Assembly: GCA_964477065.1 (NCBI GenBank)
Contig: CAYZCU010000024.1
Location: 1 to 15,279, forward strand
Origin: 2-02-FULL-43-11-A sp964477065
GTDB lineage: Bacteria; Patescibacteriota; Microgenomatia; UBA1406; HO2-37-13b
Direction of reading: 5' to 3'
Length of the DNA: 15,279 nucleotides
A model generated the notes under the pieces. That model had not been told where the DNA came from and did no database searches. It saw only the letters and a list, made by a program, of their open reading frames with translations. Numbering within the stretch: the stretch's first letter is position 1; every line of letters begins with the position of its first letter. The translations under genes were made by a program, and so were the position numbers. Below, one piece after another: positions 6,008-12,875 of this stretch.

Positions 6008-9000
6008 ATGAAAATCCGTCTCCTCAAGCTGTCGCTGGCAGTTTATCTGCTTGTATGTATCATGCAGGCTTTTGCAGTGCCTCAAAGTGCCAACGCTCAG
6101 TACTTTCCCAAGCCTGGAGATACAGTCCCAGGGACGAGTGGATCAACCGTTTTTGAACCTCCCGCTTGTACGAGTGGACAAGGTGCAGTCGATCCGGCGA
6201 AGCGGTCGGGAAGCTACTGTCCTGATCTTCGCACCGCTGATCCATTAGCCAAAGATACAAATCTGCCATATCCCTGTGCCAAATCATATGCGGAGTGGGT
6301 CGCTCATCCAAACCTCAACTTTTGGGTCGAAGATCCCACAGTGACGTCCTTGGGCAAAGGTGGGGAGCGATCGCGCCAATTTCTTCTCTGGGCGCTGACG
6401 CGACAGTCTATCGACGATCATCCCGTGATTTTGGATGTGTGGAAATTGTCCCAAAATGTCGCGCTGTTTCTCATCTTGATTGTTGTCATCATTATGGGAA
6501 TCGGGATTGTGGTTGGCCAGCGTGGTATCGGGGTCATGGGCTCTAGCTTCAACATGAACATCGAGATTACACCCTTGATTATTCGCATAGCGATGCTTCT
6601 GTTATTTATCGTTTTTTCAGCTCGAATTGTCCTGATTATTATCCAACTGTCTGATGTATTGATGGAATTTTTTATACGTACCTTGGGCGTGCGTGATTTG
6701 TTTAATATTTTCTTTTTGGAAAAGGCGGGCGCTGCAAAAAATGTCGCTGAAAGTCTTAAAAATAGTGAGCAAGCCTATCGTGAATTTGTTGGCTGTACCA
6801 ATTGGAACATCGGCAATCAAGAAATGGTCACGACATCCAAAGCTATGGTCAGATTTACAAACATGACGTACTATTTCCTTGGAGGAATGCTTCTGCTTCG
6901 CAAAATTGTGCTGTGGTTTTTGATTATGCTTGCGCCATTTTTGGCTCTATTGGCACCATTTGTCTTTATCCGCAATGTCGGTTGGATGTGGGTCGGTGTC
7001 TTTTTCCAATGGGTCTTTTATGGGCCATTGATGGCTCTTTTCCTTGGTGGGCTTGCAAATATATGGAATAGTGCTCCTGTGCATATTCCGTACGTGTTTG
7101 ACTTTTCACGTGTGCATCGAATGGGAGAAGTGGTCTATCCGACATCTATAAATATCTTGTACGGAGGCCCTGCGCAAAAACTTGGCATCTTTAACACGTC
7201 AAATTATGTGGATACGTTTGTTGAATACATCATCGGATTGATGATGCTGTGGACGGTGATTATTTTGCCGTGGTTTTTGTTGCGCATCTTCCGTGATTAC
7301 TGCTGTGATGGTATTTATGCTATGAAAAATGTTCTCATGGCAATGTACGACACGATGCGCGGTCCGAATCCGACCCCTCCAGGTCCGACGCCAACACCGA
7401 CAGGGACAGGACGAACAGCCTTGGATGTTAGCCAAAATATCAAAACACCTGTGGAAGTGACGGTCAAACTTGAGACAATGCGCGATATCAAGCAAGCCCA
7501 AACGCAACAGATTGTCCAGGCAATCAGTATGGAAGCACACAGCCTGCGTGATGTGGCCAGAATGGAAACGAATAAGGAAAGTCGCGTGAAGGTCACGGAG
7601 AGCTTGAATCAGATCCAAAATCCATTCAAAGCCGAGACGCCAACGGAGCGTCAACGCCTCATGAATATCAGAAATGAGGTCCAAACACGTGCCTCACAAG
7701 GGGACAAGGTTGCACAGCGTGTGGTTGCAGTGACAGCCAAAACATCTGTCCACGAGCGTGTTGCACGCGAACAGATCATCGCATCTATGCCACGCATCGC
7801 TGTCCCAACAACCGTTGCAAGCTCATCGCAGGTCAAAGTCGTCTTGCCAGCTTCAAAGATCAACACAGTTGTCCATAGCGCACTCTCTAACGTATCAGCG
7901 AATCAGCTCTTTGCTCAGCAAGTCAGTGAAAAAACGGGCATTCCAGCTGTCCAGACAGCACATGTGCTCCAAACGATGTCTCGCTTGACGTCGTTGGATA
8001 CATCCACTGATGATGCCGTCAGTCGAACCGCACAAGAGGTCGGGTTGGAAGAGGCGCGCGTGAAGCAGGTGATTGCAGAAACAGCACGACTCCTGCGTGA
8101 TCGCCCAGATCTGGTCGAAATCGTTGCTCGCCAGGAAAATGTTGATGTACACGTCGTCGCTGATGCCGTGCAAGCAGAGCTTCGTGGAGCCTCAGGCGTC
8201 ACTCAAGCCACGCATGCCATCTTGCGCAATTTCTTTATGCATGTTGCACTTGATTCACAGGCCCGCCAGGCAATTTCTCAAGAGGCGAAGATGTCTGAAC
8301 CTGTCATTGTCCAGATTTTCAAAGAGCTCAGCGAGGCAGATACGTCCCAGCTTTCATCTCGCGAATTGATCGTCCGCACTGCAGAGCGTGTCAAAGCCCC
8401 CGAGGCCTCTGTCCGCAAAGTCTTGGAGTCAACATCAGTTATCATGGCAAAACAGCCAGCAGTTGTTGAGAAAGTTGCTCAGACTGAGCATACAGATATT
8501 GCAACCGTCAAAGATGTCTCTCAAGAACAGCTCAAAGCACTCAGCACGGCTGAAAAAGATATTGAAGACTACGTGCCACAGACGAAGAAAGTGTCTATTG
8601 AAGATTATGAAGAGGTCAAGAGCATGTGGATTGAGCACTACGAAAGCGGTGAAATTCCAGAAACTGAAAATGTTCGCTCACGTGAAGATTGGGTGGCGCA
8701 GGATACCATTCGCATCAGCAATATTTTGAATAAGCTCATGTCGTCTAACAAGACGATGCAAGAGCAGGGCCTTGCAGAAGTCGGATACATATTGCCAATA
8801 TTCATGGTTAACAACTTGTCAGGTGAAGAATTGCTTGTATACTTGAAAGCTAAGATTCAAGCAGCCAAGGAAACTGCACGATCTCTGGAAAAGGAAAAGG
8901 AGCTTCGCGAAAAGATCAAAACTGAGGACGAAGAGACACTTGTGGAGGTTGAAAAGCCACACGAAGAGGAAAAGGCGATGCAGATGGGCGGAAATGGTGA

Positions 9001-9184
9001 GGCGGGCGGGCAAGCGCTGACGCTTGATATGCCAGTGCCAGAGGACGCGAAGCCAGTGGAGGCGAGTGAGCGGGGGGAAGTGAGCGAGCCAGCGCAGACA
9101 AGCGAGCCGGTTGAAACGAAGTCTACGGATGCGCCGGATCCACTTTCATCAATTAAATCCCGCCTCGCTGAGGAAGGAATATAA
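6008..9184 (+). CDS. VirB6/TrbL-like polytopic membrane protein with long helical C-terminal tail
   Basis: I prefer the ATG at 6008 over 5999: the promoter predicts a transcript start near 6003, and the 6008 form begins with a clean signal peptide (MKIRLLKLSL, ending A-N-A at residue 30). A Cys-containing extracytoplasmic segment (31-150) is followed by membrane helices near 151-171, 191-213, several within 283-355 and one at 407-427, in the manner of VirB6/TrbL channel proteins of type IV secretion systems. A Pro/Thr linker (about 452-469) leads to a roughly 590-residue soluble helical tail, which includes an ungapped duplicated 87-residue module (639-725 and 756-842) and a Glu/Lys-rich end. 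Ordinary VirB6 proteins are about 300 aa, so the tail is a large addition. The family call rests on topology and general resemblance. No VirB4 or VirD4 ATPase is in the window. Confidence 0.75.
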   Translation: MKIRLLKLSLAVYLLVCIMQAFAVPQSANAQYFPKPGDTVPGTSGSTVFEPPACTSGQGAVDPAKRSGSYCPDLRTADPLAKDTNLPYPCAKSYAEWVAHPNLNFWVEDPTVTSLGKGGERSRQFLLWALTRQSIDDHPVILDVWKLSQNVALFLILIVVIIMGIGIVVGQRGIGVMGSSFNMNIEITPLIIRIAMLLLFIVFSARIVLIIIQLSDVLMEFFIRTLGVRDLFNIFFLEKAGAAKNVAESLKNSEQAYREFVGCTNWNIGNQEMVTTSKAMVRFTNMTYYFLGGMLLLRKIVLWFLIMLAPFLALLAPFVFIRNVGWMWVGVFFQWVFYGPLMALFLGGLANIWNSAPVHIPYVFDFSRVHRMGEVVYPTSINILYGGPAQKLGIFNTSNYVDTFVEYIIGLMMLWTVIILPWFLLRIFRDYCCDGIYAMKNVLMAMYDTMRGPNPTPPGPTPTPTGTGRTALDVSQNIKTPVEVTVKLETMRDIKQAQTQQIVQAISMEAHSLRDVARMETNKESRVKVTESLNQIQNPFKAETPTERQRLMNIRNEVQTRASQGDKVAQRVVAVTAKTSVHERVAREQIIASMPRIAVPTTVASSSQVKVVLPASKINTVVHSALSNVSANQLFAQQVSEKTGIPAVQTAHVLQTMSRLTSLDTSTDDAVSRTAQEVGLEEARVKQVIAETARLLRDRPDLVEIVARQENVDVHVVADAVQAELRGASGVTQATHAILRNFFMHVALDSQARQAISQEAKMSEPVIVQIFKELSEADTSQLSSRELIVRTAERVKAPEASVRKVLESTSVIMAKQPAVVEKVAQTEHTDIATVKDVSQEQLKALSTAEKDIEDYVPQTKKVSIEDYEEVKSMWIEHYESGEIPETENVRSREDWVAQDTIRISNILNKLMSSNKTMQEQGLAEVGYILPIFMVNNLSGEELLVYLKAKIQAAKETARSLEKEKELREKIKTEDEETLVEVEKPHEEEKAMQMGGNGEAGGQALTLDMPVPEDAKPVEASERGEVSEPAQTSEPVETKSTDAPDPLSSIKSRLAEEGI
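7922..8182 (+). repeat. helical module, copy 1 (protein-level repeat)
   Basis: This encodes residues 639-725 of the VirB6-like protein. It aligns without gaps to copy 2 at 8273-8533, with 23 identities in 87 counted by eye, including shared R-T-A, E-A-x-V-x-x-V, P-x-x-V-E-x-V-A and a D-x-x-Q-x-x-L ending. The repeat period is 117 residues, with a 30-residue spacer. Confidence 0.65.
8273..8533 (+). repeat. helical module, copy 2 (protein-level repeat)
   Basis: This is the second copy (residues 756-842) of the 87-residue module seen at 7922-8182. The similarity is at protein level only; the nucleotide sequences have diverged, so the duplication is old and maintained by selection. Confidence 0.65.
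9171..9178 (+). promoter_or_regulatory. Shine-Dalgarno site for the Cys-rich protein gene
   Basis: AGGAAGGA lies in the last codons of the VirB6-like gene, 10 bases before the ATG at 9189. It decides that start over an upstream ATG at 9111, which would lie deep inside the preceding gene in another frame. Few genes in the window show any such site. Confidence 0.6.
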
Positions 9185-9188
9185 GCAT

Positions 9189-9668
9189 ATGTCACACAAA
9201 ATATATGGAGTTGTCATCGTTTTCTTAGCACTATATCTTGTCATAGCGACTCGATTCACTATCTATGCGAGTTCGTCCCATGAGGAGAATACGGTGAGCA
9301 TGGCAAATGTTGGGGAGTTATATGAAGATCTTGGACCGCTCAAGCTTCTTATGTTAACCCTTACCCCCAAGGATCAGCGTGCGATGTACTATCATACCGT
9401 ATCAATCGATGCGAGCGAGCGATGCAAATCGCCTAATGCTTGGTATTTTGAAGGGCTTGTCGAGGATGATATTTGCCAACAGATGAAGTCCCAAGGTTAT
9501 AATGTCGTCTGCAACACTGCATGTCCCCTGGAGCGTCAAACAGGCGTCACCTGCGGATTGTCTCACAAATGTTGTACTCCCGGTGTCGCACCAACATCGA
9601 AGAAACCTTCTTTTCGCTGTTCCCCTGATGGCCAAGCACGCGGAATACAGTATTGTACGTTTTGGTAG
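9189..9668 (+). CDS. 159-aa Cys-rich secreted or membrane-anchored protein
   Basis: A hydrophobic N-terminal segment (about 5-27) acts as a signal peptide or anchor. The mature part carries nine Cys (79, 96, 108, 112, 122, 128, 129, 144, 156), including an adjacent C-C pair, and ends Q-Y-C-T-F-W. This pattern indicates a small disulphide-stabilised extracytoplasmic domain; an odd number leaves one Cys free for an intermolecular bond. The gene begins 4 bases after the VirB6-like stop with a ribosome site inside the upstream gene, so the two are cotranscribed and probably act together at the cell surface. I do not recognise the family. The start at 9189 is chosen because the upstream part of the frame overlaps the acidic tail of the neighbour. 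Confidence 0.8.
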   Translation: MSHKIYGVVIVFLALYLVIATRFTIYASSSHEENTVSMANVGELYEDLGPLKLLMLTLTPKDQRAMYYHTVSIDASERCKSPNAWYFEGLVEDDICQQMKSQGYNVVCNTACPLERQTGVTCGLSHKCCTPGVAPTSKKPSFRCSPDGQARGIQYCTFW

Positions 9669-9724
9669 ACGGATACGGGTTTACACTCTCTTGTCATGCT
9701 ACCGGATCTCCATCTCCCGACCGC

Positions 9725-9753
9725 TTGACTTGCCAACCCCAGTTTGCTAATCT
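9725..9753 (+). promoter_or_regulatory. promoter of the MBL hydrolase-dnaB unit
   Basis: TTGACT (9725-9730), a 17-base spacer and TAATCT (9748-9753), preceded by TGC as an extended -10. It lies 9 bases before the ATG at 9763, predicting a near-leaderless transcript. Confidence 0.55.
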
Positions 9754-9762
9754 ATACCCCAC

Positions 9763-10419
9763 ATGGATATCACCTATCTCGGCCACTCATCCTTCGCATT
9801 CAAAGGCTCAAAAGCCCGCGTCGTTGTTGATCCTTTCAATGCAACACTTTTAGGCATTCCATTTCCAAAAACTGAGGCTGACATCGTGACGGTTTCCCAC
9901 CAGCATGACGATCATAATGCCGTTGCTAACATCTCGGGTGATCCGCTGATTTTTGACCTCCCCGGTGAATATGAAAAAAATGGGGTGCGCGTGTACGGCT
10001 TTGAAACATTTCATGACAAAAACAATGGGGAAGAGCGTGGTAAAAACATTATTTTCAAATTTGAAATTGACGGTGTCGCTATCTTGCATTGTGGAGATCT
10101 CGGTCATGCCTTGACAAGTGAGCTCATTCAGGAGATCAATGGTGCTGATATCTTACTTGTGCCTGTTGGTGGCGTCTATACGATCAATGCTGACGAAGCT
10201 CGGCAGGTGGTCGAGCGTTTGGAGCCTTCTATCGTCATCCCAATGCACTACCGCGACCCAGCTCTGACAACAAAAATCTCCGACTATGCATCAATGGCCA
10301 CTGTTGATGAATTCCTGCAAAAAATTGGCGTCACAGACATCCAGCCTGTGAAAAAACTCTCTGTGAAGGCAACTGACTTTGGCGAAGAAGATATGCGTAT
10401 CGTCGTCATGGAAAAGTAA
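9763..10419 (+). CDS. UlaG-like metallo-beta-lactamase-fold hydrolase
   Basis: This is a cytoplasmic metal-dependent hydrolase of the small beta-lactamase-fold family (Lactamase_B_3 / UlaG-like). The start MDITYLGHSSFAFKG is typical of that family. The metal motif H-x-H-x-D-H is at 46-51 (H46, H48, D50, H51), a further ligand candidate D112 lies in G-D-L-G-H, and the C-terminal H162 is in V-I-P-M-H-Y. All expected ligands are present and the 218-aa length fits the single-domain form. There is no signal peptide. Substrate is unknown; relatives range from sugar-lactone hydrolases to nucleases and phosphodiesterases. It is 12 bases upstream of dnaB and probably cotranscribed with it, so a nucleic-acid-related role is possible but only inferred. 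Confidence 0.88.
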   Translation: MDITYLGHSSFAFKGSKARVVVDPFNATLLGIPFPKTEADIVTVSHQHDDHNAVANISGDPLIFDLPGEYEKNGVRVYGFETFHDKNNGEERGKNIIFKFEIDGVAILHCGDLGHALTSELIQEINGADILLVPVGGVYTINADEARQVVERLEPSIVIPMHYRDPALTTKISDYASMATVDEFLQKIGVTDIQPVKKLSVKATDFGEEDMRIVVMEK

Positions 10420-10431
10420 CCCCAAACACAA

Positions 10432-11775
10432 ATGACAGCTGGAAAAATCCCACCACATGATGCTATGGCCGAAAAGGCAGTCCTTGGAGGCATTCTTATT
10501 GATAATAGCTCTATCACTGATGTTGCGGAGCTTCTTCAACCGAAGCATTTCTATTTTGATGAGCATCGGGTCATTTTTGAGGCTGTTTTAGGTCTTTTTG
10601 AAAAAAATCAGCCCATCGATATTGTCACCGTTGGTTCACAACTCAAAGCTGATGGAAACATTTCTCGCGTTGCTGATCAAAAATATTTGACGGAGTTGAT
10701 CGATTCTGTCCCAACATCCGCATATGTCAAACACTATGCTGAGATTGTCAAGAACACCTATATCAAGCGCACGCTTATTACGATGGGCTCGCGACTTGTG
10801 GAAAAATCTTTTGATGAGCAGGGGACCGTGCAAGAATTGCTCGATGGTGCTGAAGCAGAGATCTTTTCTCTTTCCCAAGCCTTTTTGCATCGAGATTTTG
10901 TCGCCTTGCGCGATATTCTTGCCACAAGTTTCGATCGGCTTGAGCGATTGATCAAATCAGGTGGGGAGGTTCGAGGTGTCCCAACAGGTTTTGCTTCACT
11001 TGACCGCAAATTGGCAGGCTTTCAAGACTCCAACCTTATTATTCTTGCCGCTCGTCCAGGTGTGGGTAAAACGACATTTGCGCTGAACATCGCGATGCAT
11101 ATCGCTTTGAAGGAAAAAATGGCAATTGGCTTCTTTTCACTGGAAATGAGTAAAGAAGAACTTGTCGACCGTCTGCTTGTTGGACAGGCCGACATCGATG
11201 CCTGGAGCCTCAAAACAGGCCGTCTGACAGACAATGACTACTCCCGTCTCACAGAAGCAATGGGGGAGCTTGCTGAAGCCCCAATCTACATCGACGACAC
11301 CCCCGGCGCATCAATTCTTGAGATGCGTACAAAGGCGCGCAAGATGAAAATCGAAAAGGATCTGCGCATGATTGTGGTGGATTATCTCCAGCTTGCGGTA
11401 CCTGGCAAGCGGTTTGAAAGTCGCGTGCAGGAAGTCGGCTACATTTCCCAAAACCTCAAAAACCTTGCCCGTGAGCTCCAAATCCCTGTGCTCGCGCTGT
11501 CTCAGCTCAATCGATCTATCGAGCATCGCGGTGGGAGCAAGAAGCCCGTGCTGGCAGATTTACGTGAAAGTGGATCTATCGAGCAGGATGCGGACGTTGT
11601 CATGTTCCTTTACTCTGAAGATGACGGCAATGAGGAGCTGATGGATTCCACGAAGCGGATCATCAAACTCGCTATTGCAAAGCATCGAAATGGTGCGACA
11701 GGAGATATTGACCTCATGTTCCGCGGTGATCGCGTGAGGTTCTATGATGTGAATAAGAGCGATGAGCTGGGCTAG
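10432..11775 (+). CDS. dnaB: replicative DNA helicase DnaB
   Basis: This is the ring helicase that unwinds DNA at the replication fork using ATP. An N-terminal primase-interacting helical domain (about 5-105, with P-H-x-x-x-A-E-x-A-V-L-G-G) is followed by a linker and a RecA-like motor (about 180-440). Walker A is A-R-P-G-V-G-K-T (207-214), the catalytic Glu lies in S-L-E-M-S (E238), Walker B is M-I-V-V-D-Y-L-Q (313-320), then L-S-Q-L-N-R (356-361) and the arginine-finger region K-H-R-N-G (417-421). At 447 aa it is full length with no intein. The preceding gene ends 12 bases upstream; no ribosome site is visible. Its stop shares CTAG with that of a convergent small ORF. Confidence 0.97.
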   Translation: MTAGKIPPHDAMAEKAVLGGILIDNSSITDVAELLQPKHFYFDEHRVIFEAVLGLFEKNQPIDIVTVGSQLKADGNISRVADQKYLTELIDSVPTSAYVKHYAEIVKNTYIKRTLITMGSRLVEKSFDEQGTVQELLDGAEAEIFSLSQAFLHRDFVALRDILATSFDRLERLIKSGGEVRGVPTGFASLDRKLAGFQDSNLIILAARPGVGKTTFALNIAMHIALKEKMAIGFFSLEMSKEELVDRLLVGQADIDAWSLKTGRLTDNDYSRLTEAMGELAEAPIYIDDTPGASILEMRTKARKMKIEKDLRMIVVDYLQLAVPGKRFESRVQEVGYISQNLKNLARELQIPVLALSQLNRSIEHRGGSKKPVLADLRESGSIEQDADVVMFLYSEDDGNEELMDSTKRIIKLAIAKHRNGATGDIDLMFRGDRVRFYDVNKSDELG

Positions 11776-11972
11776 CGATTCGTCTGGCTACGAGGACAGG
11801 CACTGATACATCGTTGACGAAACCTTTCGGCCTGTTCACCTGACATACCGCTTGCTCGAGAGGCTTCTTCATTGATCTGAGTCTCACTTGAAGCAGTAAG
11901 ATAGCATGGTATTCGTCGATCACTGCATAGTTTTTGATTTTGTTGACAGGTTTCTTCGTATTTGATTCCCAT
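11772..11972 (-). CDS. 66-aa small Cys-containing protein, hypothetical
   Basis: The ORF begins MGIKYEETCQQNQKLC and has five Cys (9, 16, 23, 55, 59); it is polar, with no signal peptide or membrane helix. C9/C16 and C55/C59 could form a metal site or disulphides. Its TAG and that of dnaB overlap in a single CTAG (11772-11775), the kind of tight convergent packing seen for real genes here. TATCTA on the minus strand (11978-11983) lies 5 bases before the ATG as a weak -10, without a good -35. The gene lies just downstream of the terminator of the folded RNA at 12 kb. I do not recognise it, and it may be a chance ORF. Confidence 0.42.
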   Translation of the reverse strand: MGIKYEETCQQNQKLCSDRRIPCYLTASSETQINEEASRASGMSGEQAERFRQRCISACPRSQTNR

Positions 11973-11994
11973 AATTTTAGATAGATTTTTTGTT

Positions 11995-12040
11995 AAAAAA
12001 AAGTTCCCCCCGCCAGCATTATATTAACGCAGGCGGGGGG
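11995..12040 (-). terminator. strong intrinsic terminator of the minus-strand structured RNA
   Basis: A 9-bp stem (12006-12014 with 32-40 of the same block), one A/A mismatch and two further G-C pairs enclose an 11-base AT loop. On the minus strand the hairpin is followed by AAC and eight T. There is no T-run on the plus side, so it serves the minus-strand transcript. Confidence 0.85.
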
Positions 12041-12051
12041 GCTCGGTGCCG

Positions 12052-12117
12052 TCATGCAAAGAGCAAGACGGCACCGAGCACCAGGATCAGTGCCAGGTGC
12101 ATCGGGCTTGTGCCCAT
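12052..12117 (-). CDS. 21-aa hydrophobic peptide ORF
   Basis: AGGAGG (plus 12125-12130) lies 7 bases before the ATG, the best ribosome site in the window. The peptide begins MGTSPMHLALILVLG and ends A-V-L-L-F-A: a single short transmembrane segment with almost nothing else. It faintly resembles the first helix of TatA but has no amphipathic helix after it. Its last codons and TGA stop lie in a perfect 13-bp hairpin (12041-12079), followed at once by the terminator. Size and a structured transcript fit type I toxin-like peptides, but no antisense antitoxin promoter is evident. TGA is otherwise unused as a stop here, so it may be an RNA gene and not translated. Confidence 0.42.
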   Translation of the reverse strand: MGTSPMHLALILVLGAVLLFA

Positions 12118-12316
12118 GATGCGCCCTCCTTTCTGAGTCTTGGCCTCGGGATTTCCCGAAGCTCGGTTCAAGACTCTACAAAATGCACAGAAGTTCAGAA
12201 ATAAAATTATAGTGACTTCCGTGCATGTCGCAGAGCCTCGCTCCACTCGACTCAACCATAACGTACAGACGCATATGTCAGCGAGCAATTCGCTAAATAC
12301 ACGACCTATAGTAATA

Positions 12317-12345
12317 ATTATACCCGATAAGGTCACATCTGTCAA
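12317..12345 (-). promoter_or_regulatory. perfect consensus sigma-70 promoter of the structured RNA
   Basis: On the minus strand TTGACA (plus 12340-12345), exactly 17 bases, then TATAAT (12317-12322). Both hexamers match consensus fully, the only such case in the window, predicting strong constitutive transcription from about 12310. Confidence 0.85.
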
Positions 12346-12389
12346 GTGTTGAGCTAGCGAGGTATCCATTCATCCTGTCACAACAATAA

Positions 12390-12418
12390 TTGTCAGAATT
12401 GAGAGGATATAGTATAAT
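12390..12418 (+). promoter_or_regulatory. promoter of the SPFH-containing operon
   Basis: TTGTCA (12390-12395), a 17-base spacer and TATAAT (12413-12418), 9 bases before the ATG at 12428. It is strong and near-leaderless, and divergent from the structured-RNA promoter 45 bases away. Confidence 0.75.
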
Positions 12419-12427
12419 ACGGGAATT

Positions 12428-12874
12428 ATGTCAATGGAGGTGAAATCAACTGAAAAAACGACAGAGGTTTCAGGTGGATTAATGGCTCGATTGTTCAGTA
12501 GAGGAGGGAAACTATCGCTGGGTTTTATTGACCAGCAACTCCAAACAACAGTTTCAACTCCAGCTGGTAGAATTGCAGCTCGATATGGTAGAGCATATCC
12601 TCACAGAGTACGTCCTTTAATGCCAGCTGTAGGTGCAGGTTCATTGCTTTGGGTAACTCCTCATGAATCGGGGATTCTTGAATTTGCTTCAAATCGAACT
12701 GGTGGTGAAACAACAGCACGATTTAATGGAGGATTATTTGGTCAAAATTCAGATGTTTCAGTGAGAATGGGGACACATGGATCTGAAATTCAAGCTGTTA
12801 TCCCCAAGGGAACAAGACTTTTTATAGATCCAGACAAAGGTAAAATTACACAAGTAGTAGTACGAATAAGATAA
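12428..12874 (+). CDS. 148-aa protein, first gene of the SPFH operon, unknown
   Basis: I do not recognise this protein. Residues 1-20 are polar (MSMEVKSTEKTTEVSGG), followed by a basic patch and a region rich in Gly, Arg and Thr; from about 70 to 148 the alternation of hydrophobic and polar residues (G-I-L-E-F-A, T-T-A-R-F-N-G-G, V-S-V-R-M-G, R-L-F-I-D-P-D-K-G-K-I) predicts a compact beta fold. There is no signal peptide or clear membrane helix and no Cys. The start at 12428 fits the promoter; a second ATG at 12434 would also serve. Codons favour AGA, GGA and T-ending forms, unlike dnaB next door. It is separated by one base from the next gene, so cotranslation is likely. Confidence 0.82.
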   Translation: MSMEVKSTEKTTEVSGGLMARLFSRGGKLSLGFIDQQLQTTVSTPAGRIAARYGRAYPHRVRPLMPAVGAGSLLWVTPHESGILEFASNRTGGETTARFNGGLFGQNSDVSVRMGTHGSEIQAVIPKGTRLFIDPDKGKITQVVVRIR

Positions 12875-12875
12875 T

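Larger units (their letters stand above)
11995..12311 (-). ncRNA. unidentified highly structured RNA (about 315 nt), possibly a regulated small-peptide mRNA
   Basis: The RNA runs from a perfect consensus promoter to a strong terminator. Helices on the minus strand are: 12215-12226 with 12183-12194 (12 bp, one G-U); 12230-12238 with 12171-12179 (9 bp, two G-U); 12169-12176 with 12135-12142 (8 bp), which shares bases with the previous helix and so excludes it; inside it a 7-bp hairpin with AAAT loop (12155-12161 with 12144-12150, one G-U); GGGC/GCCC across 12104-12115 next to the start codon of a 21-codon ORF; and a perfect 13-bp stem (12067-12079 with 12041-12053). The G-U pairs are possible only on this strand, which supports an RNA. 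I found no RNase P, tmRNA, 6S or SRP signature. Confidence 0.65.

Noticed and set aside
7199..7684. 161-codon minus-strand ORF within the VirB6-like gene
   Set aside because: It is a shadow frame: rich in His, Cys and Arg as expected from the opposite strand of a hydrophobic coding region, and it conflicts with a well-supported gene.
12140..12352. 70-codon plus-strand ORF opposite the structured RNA
   Set aside because: It is antisense to the folded RNA, has no promoter or ribosome site, and its composition looks like chance.
12118..12369. Longer 105-codon frame upstream of the 21-aa peptide (minus strand)
   Set aside because: Its start at 12369 lies upstream of the consensus promoter, and the region is dominated by RNA helices; only the part after AGGAGG is plausible.
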